In this document: positions 8,091 through 14,959 of the stretch, in pieces
Layout: every line of letters begins with the position of its first letter
How positions within the stretch are numbered: the first letter of the stretch is position 1
Origin: CAZEJK01 sp964512045
GTDB lineage: Bacteria > Acidobacteriota > Thermoanaerobaculia > Thermoanaerobaculales > Sulfomarinibacteraceae
DNA: 16,585 nucleotides
Assembly (NCBI GenBank): GCA_964512045.1
Contig: CAZEJK010000110.1
Span: 1-16,585 of the forward strand
Direction of reading: 5' to 3'
Notes under the pieces: generated by a model
Database searches by the model: none
Told to the model about the DNA's origin: nothing
The model's input: only the letters and a program-made list of their open reading frames with translations
Translations under genes and position numbers: made by a program

Positions 8091-9881
8091 GTGTTCACGA
8101 TTCGGCGTATATACGACGATATCCTTCCGGCAGATCGGGCTGCTCTGGCCGAGGCCCAGGAGATTCTGCGTCGCCAGCTCCCCGATCTCGACCCGGACGA
8201 GGTCGGCAGGCTCCCGGACACGCTGCGGCGACCAGCCAGGCACGGGTTCCGTCCAGTGATGCTGGTCGCTCTGTCGGCGCGCGGCAGAGTGAGCGCCTTT
8301 GCCATGCTCCTTCATGAGCCCGAGCTCGGCTTCGCTTACCTCGACTACATCGCCGCACGGCCAGGACGTTCCGGCGGAGGTGTTGGCGGCGCCCTGTACG
8401 ATCGAGTCCGCGCCGACGTCCGGGAGCTCGGCTGCTACGGCCTGTTCTTCGAATGTCTCCCGGACGATCCGAACCTCAGTCCCGATCCCGCGCTCCGGCG
8501 CCAGAATGCGGCACGGCTCCGGTTCTATGAAGGGTTCGGCGCGCGTCCCATAATCGGCACCGCCTACGAGACACCAGTCGAGCCCGGTAGCAGTGATCCA
8601 CCGTTCCTGGTCTTCGATGATCTGGGCAGTGGCGCGCCGCTGTCACGTCGCGCAGCGCGCGTCGCCGTGCGTGCAATCCTGGAGCGCAAGTATCGGCATC
8701 TCTGCTCGCCCGCCTACGTCGACCGGGTCGTCGCATCGTTCACCGACGACCCAATCAGGCTCCGACCTCCGCGCTTCGCAGAGGCCGCGGCCGTGGAGCC
8801 CAGGCTCGCGGAAGCACCGCGCCCTGAGCGGCAGATCGCCCTCGTCGTCAACGACCGGCACGCCATCCACCATGTGCGCGAGCGGGGCTATGTGGAGGCG
8901 CCGGTCCGCATCGCCTCTATTCGCACGCAGCTCGAAGCCAGCGGACTGTTCGAGGAGCTTCGGCCGCGGACCTTCGCGGAGAAACACATCCTCGAGCTTC
9001 ACGATCCGGGATGGGTGCGCTACTTCAAACGGGTGTGTGAGCGGATCGGCGAGAACCGATCCGTGTACCCCTATGTCTTTCCTATCCGGAATCAGGCCAG
9101 GCCTCCCAAGGAGCTGGAGGTCCGGTCCGGCTACTACTGTATCGACACCTTCACTCCCCTCCATCACAACGCCTACCGAGCTGCGCGGCGAGCGGTGGAC
9201 TGCAGCCTGACTGCGGCGCAGGCGCTCGTCGATGGACGCCGCCTTGCGTACGCCCTGGTACGCCCTCCGGGCCATCACGCGGAGCGGAGGTCGTTCGGGG
9301 GCTTCTGTTACTTCAACAACGCAGCAATCGCCGCCGAGCTCCTCAGCCATCACGGAAAGGTGGCGATCCTCGACCTCGACTTCCACCACGGCAACGGTCA
9401 GCAGGATATCTTCTGGGAACGAGCCGATGTGCTCACCCTCTCGATTCACGGCCATCCCAACTTCGCGTACCCCTACTTCAGCGGCTTTGCCGAGGAGGTG
9501 GGCAGCGGCGCCGGACGCGGTTTCAACCGCAACTATCCGCTGCCCGAGGAGGTGGATGGCACGCTCTACCGCGCGACCCTCGAGCGGGCGATCGAGCGAA
9601 TCCGACGGTTCTCCGCTGAACTTCTCGTCGTCGCTCTGGGACTCGATACCGCACGCAAGGACCCAACCGGCAGCTGGAGCCTCGAGGCTCGCGACTTCCA
9701 CGCCAACGGCAGGCTGGTTGGCGGCCTCGGTCTGCCCGTGCTGGTGGTGCAGGAAGGGGGGTACCGTGTGCGGAGCATCGGCGCCAACGCGCGCCGTTTC
9801 TTCACCGGGCTGTGGGAAGGATGCTTCGTCCCCGCGACGACCGTTGCGAAGCGCGGAAGGGCGCGGCGCTCCTCGGAGTAA
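8091..9881 (+). CDS. Fusion of GNAT acetyltransferase and HDAC/APAH-type deacetylase
   Basis: The product is 596 residues from GTG at 8091 (AGGAGG 4 nt upstream; the GNAT fold starts at once with FTIRRIYDD). Residues 1-178 are a GNAT domain: GRVSAFAMLL strand, LDYIAARPGRSGGGVGGALY as the acetyl-CoA loop (94-102), and RLRFYEGFGARPI near its end. Residues 245-580 are a deacetylase of the histone-deacetylase/acetylpolyamine-amidohydrolase superfamily. Key residues are present: RPPGHHAE (His395, His396), LDLDFHHGNG (Asp428, Asp430, His432), VALGLDT (Asp519) and QEGGYR (Tyr558). Asn435 replaces the Asp of class I enzymes, as is usual in class II and APAH members. So one chain has intact-looking domains for adding and for removing acyl groups. 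The substrate is unknown; acetylated polyamines, acetyl-lysine or acetyl-beta-lysine are candidates, given the aminomutase operon next door. It is cytoplasmic. Confidence 0.9.
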   Translation: MFTIRRIYDDILPADRAALAEAQEILRRQLPDLDPDEVGRLPDTLRRPARHGFRPVMLVALSARGRVSAFAMLLHEPELGFAYLDYIAARPGRSGGGVGGALYDRVRADVRELGCYGLFFECLPDDPNLSPDPALRRQNAARLRFYEGFGARPIIGTAYETPVEPGSSDPPFLVFDDLGSGAPLSRRAARVAVRAILERKYRHLCSPAYVDRVVASFTDDPIRLRPPRFAEAAAVEPRLAEAPRPERQIALVVNDRHAIHHVRERGYVEAPVRIASIRTQLEASGLFEELRPRTFAEKHILELHDPGWVRYFKRVCERIGENRSVYPYVFPIRNQARPPKELEVRSGYYCIDTFTPLHHNAYRAARRAVDCSLTAAQALVDGRRLAYALVRPPGHHAERRSFGGFCYFNNAAIAAELLSHHGKVAILDLDFHHGNGQQDIFWERADVLTLSIHGHPNFAYPYFSGFAEEVGSGAGRGFNRNYPLPEEVDGTLYRATLERAIERIRRFSAELLVVALGLDTARKDPTGSWSLEARDFHANGRLVGGLGLPVLVVQEGGYRVRSIGANARRFFTGLWEGCFVPATTVAKRGRARRSSE

Positions 9882-9958
9882 GGTGCTGTGCTGAAGTCAC
9901 TTCCTGCGACCTCCGCGAAGCGCGCATCACACCATGAAGAACCACTGCGCCAACCCTC

Positions 9959-9986
9959 TTGACAATCACAGAACCGGGTGTACTTT
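9959..9986 (+). promoter_or_regulatory. Sigma70-like promoter for the aminomutase operon
   Basis: A perfect -35 box TTGACA (9959-9964) is followed after 16 nt by TACTTT (9981-9986), a weaker -10 preceded by TG. Transcription from here would give a leader of about 200 nt to the 44-codon ORF and about 330 nt to the aminomutase start. Confidence 0.5.
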
Positions 9987-10124
9987 CTCCGTCGTGGAAC
10001 AGGGAGTGTCCACCGACGAGCCCCCCTCTCGTAGCGGCCATCCAGCCGCCGCAGGGTGCCGGTCCACGTGGCCCGCGTCGGCAGTGGCACTGACCCTGAC
10101 CTCCCACACACTCCGTATCCCGAT

Positions 10125-10153
10125 CCTCAGGAGCGCTGCGGTGCGCGCTGAGG
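10125..10153 (+). promoter_or_regulatory. Stem-loop in the aminomutase operon leader
   Basis: CCTCAG (10125-10130) pairs with CTGAGG (10148-10153). Inside, GCGC (10133-10136) pairs with GCGC (10143-10146) across a 6-nt loop, with a small internal bulge. No T-run follows, so a simple terminator is unlikely; it could be an mRNA stability or attenuation element. Confidence 0.4.
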
Positions 10154-10195
10154 TGATCGGGGCCGCCCACGGATCCACAGACTAGAGACAACCTC

Positions 10196-10330
10196 ATGCG
10201 AATCTGGCCCTTCGGGGGCAGCCGCCACGGGCTTGAGAAAGCCCACGACATGGCCACGTCCGGAAAGCGGGCTGCCATGGCCCACGGCGCGCCCTCTCTT
10301 CAACCGACCGCAGATGGAGGAACGTCGTGA
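10196..10330 (+). CDS. Small ORF (44 residues) overlapping the aminomutase start
   Basis: ATG at 10196 opens 44 codons, starting MRIWPFGGSRHGLEKAHDMA and ending PTADGGTS. Its stop codon TGA (10328-10330) overlaps the GTG start of the aminomutase gene in a GTGA arrangement, the same kind of 4-bp coupling used further down this operon. No good Shine-Dalgarno is seen before its ATG, only AGAGA. The peptide is basic, has no cysteine and has no transmembrane helix. It might be a leader peptide that couples translation, a small partner protein, or a carrier/precursor peptide for the ligases. It might also be a chance ORF whose end simply contains the downstream ribosome site (GGAGG at 10316-10320). 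Confidence 0.4.
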   Translation: MRIWPFGGSRHGLEKAHDMATSGKRAAMAHGAPSLQPTADGGTS

Positions 10331-11490
10331 TTCCAAGCTCGAACGCTGAGAACGACTCGCTGCTGATGCAACCTCGGCACCGAATCAGCCGCGCCATCGG
10401 CGCGCGCTTCAAGCCGGAGCTCTGGAGCGACTGGCAATGGCAGATGCGCCACCGCCTGACCCGTCCCGAGCACTTCAAGCGCGCCTTCACTCTAACCGCT
10501 GGCGAGGAGCGTGCCCTCGAGATGGCATCCGGACGTTTCTCTGTTGCGATCACCCCCCACTTCGCGGCGCTCATCGACCCGGACGATCCGTCCTGTCCGA
10601 TCCGCCGCCAGGTGGTACCGCGCGACGAGGAGCTCCTGGTGAGCGCGGGAGACATGGTGGACCCGTGCGGCGAGGACCACGACATGGTGGTCCCCGGTCT
10701 GGTGCACCGCTACCCGGACCGCGTCCTCCTCCTGGCCAGCGACACCTGTGCCTCCTACTGCCGTTACTGCACACGCGCCCGGCTCGTGGATCAGGGAAAG
10801 CTGTGCTCCCTGTCGCGCAGGCTCGACCGAGCTCTGGCATACCTGCGGGCGCATCGTGAGGTGCGCGACGTACTTGTCTCTGGCGGCGATCCGCTGCTGC
10901 TGTCGGACTCGCAGCTCGACCGCCTGCTCGCCGCACTGCGCTCGATCTCCCATGTGGAGCTGCTGCGTCTCGGCACACGCGTACCGGGCTTCGTGCCCCA
11001 GCGCATCACCCCAGAGCTGGTCTCGATCTTGCGCAGTCATCGGGTGTGGTTGTCCCTGCACTTCTCACACCCTACAGAGCTGAGCGACGAGACGGCGGTT
11101 GCGTGCGATCTCCTCGCCGATGGCGGGATTCCACTCGGCAGTCAGACGGTGCTCCTGGCCGGAGTCAACGATGACCCCCAGGTGCTCAAGCGCCTGTTCC
11201 ATGGGCTGGTGAAGCTCCGCGTCCGGCCGTACTACCTGTACCAGGCGGATCCGGTGGTTGGCACCGGCCATCTCCGCACCTCCATCGCAACCGGTCTCCA
11301 GATCATGTCCGAGCTGCGCGGCCACACCAGCGGCTACGCAGTGCCCACCTACGTGGTCGACGCCCCGGGTGGCGGCGGCAAGATTCCACTGCAGCCGGAG
11401 ACGGTCGTTGGCCGCGACGACGGTGTCTGGCGGCTGCGCAACTGGGCGGGGAAGGTCTACAGCTCCGTCGACCCGCCTGCCGGGAGGTGA
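10327..11490 (+). CDS. kamA: Lysine 2,3-aminomutase-like radical SAM enzyme (KamA/AblA family)
   Basis: The product is 387 residues from GTG at 10327 with GGAGG 6 nt upstream. The KamA layout is clear: WSDWQWQMRHRLTRPEHF near the N-terminus, FSVAITPHFAALIDPDDPSC, the radical SAM cluster CASYCRYC (Cys141, Cys145, Cys148), VRDVLVSGGDPLLLSD, GTRVPGFVPQRITPELV, LRVRPYYLYQADP and HTSGYAVPTYVVDAPGGGGK. Lys352 is the expected PLP Schiff-base lysine. The two acidic residues that hold the epsilon-amino group of lysine in the clostridial enzyme (Asp293 and Asp330 there) are matched by Asp308 and Asp345 with the same spacing, so lysine (or a similar basic amino acid) is the likely substrate and beta-lysine the product. 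The GGGGK loop and C-terminal wording differ from EpmB. It is 3 bp upstream of the first ATP-grasp gene. Confidence 0.92.
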   Translation: MIPSSNAENDSLLMQPRHRISRAIGARFKPELWSDWQWQMRHRLTRPEHFKRAFTLTAGEERALEMASGRFSVAITPHFAALIDPDDPSCPIRRQVVPRDEELLVSAGDMVDPCGEDHDMVVPGLVHRYPDRVLLLASDTCASYCRYCTRARLVDQGKLCSLSRRLDRALAYLRAHREVRDVLVSGGDPLLLSDSQLDRLLAALRSISHVELLRLGTRVPGFVPQRITPELVSILRSHRVWLSLHFSHPTELSDETAVACDLLADGGIPLGSQTVLLAGVNDDPQVLKRLFHGLVKLRVRPYYLYQADPVVGTGHLRTSIATGLQIMSELRGHTSGYAVPTYVVDAPGGGGKIPLQPETVVGRDDGVWRLRNWAGKVYSSVDPPAGR

Positions 11491-11493
11491 TCC

Positions 11494-12522
11494 GTGCAAC
11501 CATCGATCGCTCTGTGCTACGACCTCAAGATGGACTACCTGGCAGCCGGCTTCTCGGCGGAGCAGGTCATGGAGATGGACGACGAGGAGGTCGTCTCAGG
11601 ACTGGAAGCTGCGCTCGGTCGCCTCGGCTACTGCGTTCACCGAGTCGGCCGTGGCGTCGAGCTCGCGCGGCGGCTGGTGAACGGCGAGCGCTGGGACCTC
11701 GTGTTCAACATCACCGAGGGGGTGTGTGGTCGGGGGCGCGAGGCGCAGGTACCTGCGCTGTGCGAGCTCTTTGCCCAGCCCTACACGTTCTCCGACCCCG
11801 TGACGTGCGGGGTCACCCTCGACAAGGCATGGGCCAAGCGTGTGGTTCGCGACGCTGGGATCCCCACCGCGCCGTTCGCTGTAGTGCGCTCACAACGCGA
11901 CGTCCGACGGGTCGCGTTGTCCTTTCCCCTGTTCGTCAAGCCCCTGGCCGAGGGCAGCTCGATGGGCGTCTCCGGAGCCTCGCTCGTGCACTCGTCCCGG
12001 GAGCTGGCGACGCGCTGCGCGGAGCTGCTGCCGCGTTACCCGGCCGGCATCCTGATCGAGAGCTACCTTCCCGGCCGTGAGGTGACGGTGGGCATCGTCG
12101 GCAACGGCGACGCACGGGTCGTGGCAGTGATGGAGGTCCTGTTCACGGCGCGGGCCGAGACCGCAGCCTACACCGCGCTGAACAAGGGTGAGTACCTGGA
12201 CCGGGTGCAGTACCGGGTCCTCCGCGGCGGTCGCTTGGCCCGCCAAGCCCAGCAGCTGGCCCTGGCTGCCTACCGTACACTCGAGTGCCGCGATGCCGGC
12301 CGTGTCGATCTCCGCTGCGATGCCGAGGGCACGCCGTGCTTCATCGAGCTCAACCCTCTGCCCGGGCTGCACCCCGTGCGGTCCGACCTCCCGATCATGG
12401 CACGACTGGTCGACATCGACTATGACGAGCTGCTGGAGGCCATCGTCACATCGGCCTGGACACGCGTCATCACGAACGAGGGTGCTGTGGCGCGACCGTC
12501 GCGGCTGGAGACCGTCGCGTGA
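11494..12522 (+). CDS. D-Ala-D-Ala-ligase-like ATP-grasp enzyme (first of two)
   Basis: The product is 342 residues from GTG at 11494; GGGAGG 6-7 nt upstream overlaps the end of the aminomutase gene. The ATP-grasp signature is well kept: DLVFNITEG (68-76), LDKAWAK with Lys111, PLFVKPLAEGSSMGVS (145-160; Lys149 and the nucleotide loop), ILIESYLPGREVTVGIVG (186-203), RVDLR with Asp272, and FIELNPLPGLHP (283-294) with metal-binding Glu285/Asn287. This family joins a carboxylate (via acyl phosphate) to an amine using ATP. True D-Ala-D-Ala ligases have different N-terminal and substrate-loop wording, and the gene has no cell-wall neighbours, so the normal Ddl role is unlikely. In context it may link beta-lysine to another amino acid. 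Residues 20-35 (FSAEQVMEMDDEEVVSGLEA) are an acidic insert typical of stand-alone ligases. It overlaps the next gene by 4 bp. Confidence 0.9.
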   Translation: MQPSIALCYDLKMDYLAAGFSAEQVMEMDDEEVVSGLEAALGRLGYCVHRVGRGVELARRLVNGERWDLVFNITEGVCGRGREAQVPALCELFAQPYTFSDPVTCGVTLDKAWAKRVVRDAGIPTAPFAVVRSQRDVRRVALSFPLFVKPLAEGSSMGVSGASLVHSSRELATRCAELLPRYPAGILIESYLPGREVTVGIVGNGDARVVAVMEVLFTARAETAAYTALNKGEYLDRVQYRVLRGGRLARQAQQLALAAYRTLECRDAGRVDLRCDAEGTPCFIELNPLPGLHPVRSDLPIMARLVDIDYDELLEAIVTSAWTRVITNEGAVARPSRLETVA

Positions 12523-13511
12523 TGAGCCAGGACGTTCTGGTGATGCACAACGCCGTGGGCGACCTCGACGACCCGTCGACTCGCGACGTCTTGGACCAGG
12601 TTGCCACGGTGTGCGAGGCTCTCGACACACTTGGCCTACCGCACACGACCTTGGCTGTCTCGGACGGCGATCTGGCACACGCTGTCGCACAGCTTGCACC
12701 CGCCACGGTCTTCAACCTCGTCGAGTCGCCACCGGGACACCCTCGCTTCCAGGTGGAGGCTGCCGCTGCGCTCGAAGCGGCTGGGGTTGTATTCACCGGC
12801 TCCCCCGCAGCGGTGATCGAGCGCACCACCGACAAGCTGACGACTCGTGCGGACCTCGCCGCGGCAGGGCTGACGGTGGCCGCCGGCGGTGCGCTCGATC
12901 CCGAGCATCCCGACCTCCTGGACACGGTGCCGCCTCCGTGGATCCTGAAACCTGCCCGCGAGGACGCATCTCTCGGCCTCGATGGCGACCTCCTGTGCAC
13001 CGACCGGCAACGAGCGCTTGAGCGCGCTCGGCTCCTGCGCCGGCGATTCCCGAGCTCCCCGGTTCTCGTGGAGCACTTCCTGCCCGGCCGGGAGTTCAAC
13101 GTGTCTCTGCTGGGCACGAGCAGCGGCGTGGTGACCTTGCCCGTGGCGGAGCTCGAGTACCTGGACTTCCCAGAGGACATGCCACGGATACTGGGCTTCG
13201 AGGCCAAGTGGAACCACGACTCGTTCGCCTATGTGCACACCGTACGCCGCTTTCTGACCGCTGCCGAGTCGGCACGAGCCGCGCATCTTGCAGAGCTGGC
13301 GACTCGCTGCTGGAAGGTCACCGGTGTGCGCGGCTATGCGCGGGTCGACCTGCGTCTGGATGAGAACGGAACGCCGTGCGTCCTCGAGATCAACGCCAAC
13401 CCATGCCTCTCGGCTGACGCCGGTTTCGTGGCCGCCGCGGTCCGCGCCGGCATGTCGTCTGCCGATCTGGTGGGCTCTATCCTCGCTGCTGCGGAGACGG
13501 AGACAGCATGA
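12519..13511 (+). CDS. D-Ala-D-Ala-ligase-like ATP-grasp enzyme (second, divergent)
   Basis: The product is 330 residues. The start is GTG at 12519 or the adjacent ATG at 12522; GGAG at 12507-12510 is 8 nt from the GTG. The stop of the previous gene overlaps this start. ATP-grasp features are ATVFNLVES (62-70), VFTGSPAAVIERTTDK with Lys106, WILKPAREDASLGLDG (141-156) with Lys144, VLVEHFLPGREFNVSLLG (182-199), ARVDLRLD with Asp277 and CVLEINANPCLS (287-298) with Glu290/Asn292. The glycine-serine nucleotide loop of the first enzyme (AEGSSMGV) reads REDASLGL here, and the two proteins share only motif-level similarity. They are therefore old paralogues with separate jobs, not a recent duplication. 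It may add a second residue to the same product. It overlaps the following GNAT gene by 4 bp (ATGA). Confidence 0.88.
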   Translation: MMSQDVLVMHNAVGDLDDPSTRDVLDQVATVCEALDTLGLPHTTLAVSDGDLAHAVAQLAPATVFNLVESPPGHPRFQVEAAAALEAAGVVFTGSPAAVIERTTDKLTTRADLAAAGLTVAAGGALDPEHPDLLDTVPPPWILKPAREDASLGLDGDLLCTDRQRALERARLLRRRFPSSPVLVEHFLPGREFNVSLLGTSSGVVTLPVAELEYLDFPEDMPRILGFEAKWNHDSFAYVHTVRRFLTAAESARAAHLAELATRCWKVTGVRGYARVDLRLDENGTPCVLEINANPCLSADAGFVAAAVRAGMSSADLVGSILAAAETETA

Positions 13512-14020
13512 GCACTCTCCCCACCCTTTCTCTTTCGATCCGTCGTTCGATCGAGCCGTTCGATCGAACGGCCATCAACGGCGTTCTCGAGGCTACGGGG
13601 TTCTTCAACGACGAGGAGCTCGCCACGGCGATGGAGCTCGTGGACGATGCGCTCGTCAACGGCTCAGCGAGTCACTACCGCTTTCTGATTGCCGAGCTGA
13701 ACGGTCGGGTCTCGGGTTACGCCTGCTGGGGACCGATTCCGGGAACCGCGGACGCCGTCGATCTGTACTGGATCGCGGTCGATCCTGCCGCCCAGGGGCA
13801 CGGTGTGGGCCGAGCACTGCTCGCCGCGGCGGAGTCGTGGACTCACGACAGCGATCGTCACCGCATCTATGTCGAGACCTCGTCCCGCCCGCAGTACGGT
13901 CCCACTCGTGGCTTCTACGTCGCCTGTGGCTACCGTGTCGTTGCCGAGCTCCAGGACTTCTATGCTCCGCGAGACGCCAAGGTGATCTTCCTCAAGGTCC
14001 TGGGCAGCGACTCACCGTAG
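13508..14020 (+). CDS. GNAT N-acetyltransferase ending the aminomutase operon
   Basis: The product is 170 residues from ATG at 13508, which overlaps the ATP-grasp stop as ATGA. GNAT features are the strand SGYACWGPIPG, YWIAVDPAAQGHGVGRALLA with the acetyl-CoA loop Gln96-Arg102, and the end region GFYVACGYRVVAELQDFYAP followed by VIFLKVL. The family transfers acetyl from acetyl-CoA to an amine. In methanogens and some bacteria AblB acetylates the epsilon-amino group of beta-lysine next to the aminomutase AblA; this gene is in the comparable place but is separated from the aminomutase by two ligases, and I cannot confirm it as AblB from sequence alone. Alternatives are N-terminal capping of a dipeptide or self-protection by acetylation. 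Its 3' end overlaps the convergent truA gene by 9 bp. Confidence 0.88.
   Translation: MSTLPTLSLSIRRSIEPFDRTAINGVLEATGFFNDEELATAMELVDDALVNGSASHYRFLIAELNGRVSGYACWGPIPGTADAVDLYWIAVDPAAQGHGVGRALLAAAESWTHDSDRHRIYVETSSRPQYGPTRGFYVACGYRVVAELQDFYAPRDAKVIFLKVLGSDSP
13557..13570. repeat. 14-bp perfect palindrome inside the GNAT gene
   Basis: CGTTCGATCGAACG reads the same on both strands. Its first 11 bases also occur directly at 13544-13554. It lies in coding sequence 50 bp after the start codon. It could be an operator or a chance effect of Arg/Ser/Ile/Asp codon choice. Confidence 0.4.
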
Positions 14021-14959
14021 GGCATACTCCGACCCCTTTGCGACTCCGTGGTGAGCAACACGCCTTGCGGAGATGTCCTGTATGTGCTGTGCCTCGGGAT
14101 CGGTGGTCCGAAGCGATGATCCCGACTGCAGGGGACCGAACGTCGCCGGAAGTCCGATGGGCTGCAGCGGCGGCAGGCGCCATGTCTCCGAGTGGTAGCG
14201 CACTCCCTCCAGAAACAGGCCGGCTGCAGGGGCAGCGGGAAGAGGCGGCGGCTGCAGACCTCTGAGCCAAGCAGGCACATCCTCCGCACTCGCCTCGCCT
14301 CGGCCGATGGCCACCAGGCTCCCGACCATGCGACGCACCTGTCCCCACAGGAAGTGACTCGCCATCACCCGGATGAGCACGGACTGCTCGACTGGATGGA
14401 TACCGCATGACGTCACCTCAACGAGGGTACTTCCCGCCTGTCGTGCCCGGCGGGTAAAGGCCGCGAAATCGTGGCGTCCGACGAACAGCTCCGCCGCACG
14501 CCCCATCGCCTCCAGGTCGATGTCCTTCCCGATCCACCAGCTGTACCGCTTGCCGAAGGCCGACCGACGAAGGGTGAGCTGATACCGGTAGGCGCGTTCC
14601 TCGGCGTCGTGACGCGCGTGAAAGCCGAGTGGCGCCGGGGAGAGGTCGAGGATCGCCACGTCCAGCGGCAGCATCTTCTCCAGCTTGGCGAGCGTGGACT
14701 CGACGGGAATGCGGGCCGAGCACCGCAGCGAGGCGACCTGCGCCAGCGCATGTACCCCGGCGTCAGTCCTACCGGCACCCTGCACGGTGAGCTCATCGTT
14801 CGGAAAATGCCGGCGCAACGCAGCCAACAGCACGCCCTGAACGGTCCGTTGGTGATCCTGAACCTGCCAGCCGGCGAACCTGCTGCCGTCGTACTCGACC
14901 GTCAGACGGTACGAGCTGAAGTCCGACGATCGGCTACACGGGCCTGGCTGCGGCTTCAT
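14012..14959 (-). CDS. truA: tRNA pseudouridine synthase A
   Basis: The product is 315 residues from ATG at 14959. It isomerises uridines 38-40 of the tRNA anticodon stem-loop. Family motifs are YRLTVEYDGSRFAGWQVQ (17-34), VQGAGRTDAGVHALAQV (59-75) with catalytic Asp66, FHARHDAEERAYRYQL (113-128), FVGRHDFAAFT and ASHFLWGQVRRMVGSLVAIG (200-219), ending with GLFLEGVRY. Most family members stop near this point; this one carries a further ~57 residues with no recognisable motif, which include the overlap with the convergent GNAT gene. The start overlaps the stop of a 35-codon membrane peptide (ATGA), so translation is probably coupled. The Shine-Dalgarno (GGCGGCGA) is weak, which fits coupling. 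Confidence 0.93.
   Translation of the reverse strand: MKPQPGPCSRSSDFSSYRLTVEYDGSRFAGWQVQDHQRTVQGVLLAALRRHFPNDELTVQGAGRTDAGVHALAQVASLRCSARIPVESTLAKLEKMLPLDVAILDLSPAPLGFHARHDAEERAYRYQLTLRRSAFGKRYSWWIGKDIDLEAMGRAAELFVGRHDFAAFTRRARQAGSTLVEVTSCGIHPVEQSVLIRVMASHFLWGQVRRMVGSLVAIGRGEASAEDVPAWLRGLQPPPLPAAPAAGLFLEGVRYHSETWRLPPLQPIGLPATFGPLQSGSSLRTTDPEAQHIQDISARRVAHHGVAKGSEYALR

Larger units (their letters stand above)
9882..10195 (+). other. Leader region of the aminomutase operon
   Basis: This is a gap of about 314 bp holding a promoter (9959-9986) and a stem-loop (10125-10153), listed separately. A frame ending at the TAG at 10185 is open from GTG at 10006, giving a possible 59-residue peptide with no strong ribosome site. 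I do not call it a gene. Nothing resembling the lysine riboswitch was recognised. Confidence 0.5.

Noticed and set aside
8643..9701. Long minus-strand frame opposite the deacetylase domain
   Set aside because: It mirrors a well-conserved deacetylase coding region and has no recognisable protein features.
9987..10195. Lysine riboswitch in the leader of the aminomutase operon
   Set aside because: I could not find its conserved core arrangement; only one simple stem-loop is visible.
10327..11490. EpmB (beta-lysylation of elongation factor P) as the role of the aminomutase
   Set aside because: The C-terminal wording with PGGGGK and the paired Asp residues fits KamA/AblA, and no epmA or efp gene is nearby.
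11494..13511. Cell-wall D-Ala-D-Ala ligases or a vancomycin-resistance type cluster
   Set aside because: No murein genes, VanH/VanX-like genes or two-component system are adjacent; the partners are an aminomutase and a GNAT enzyme.
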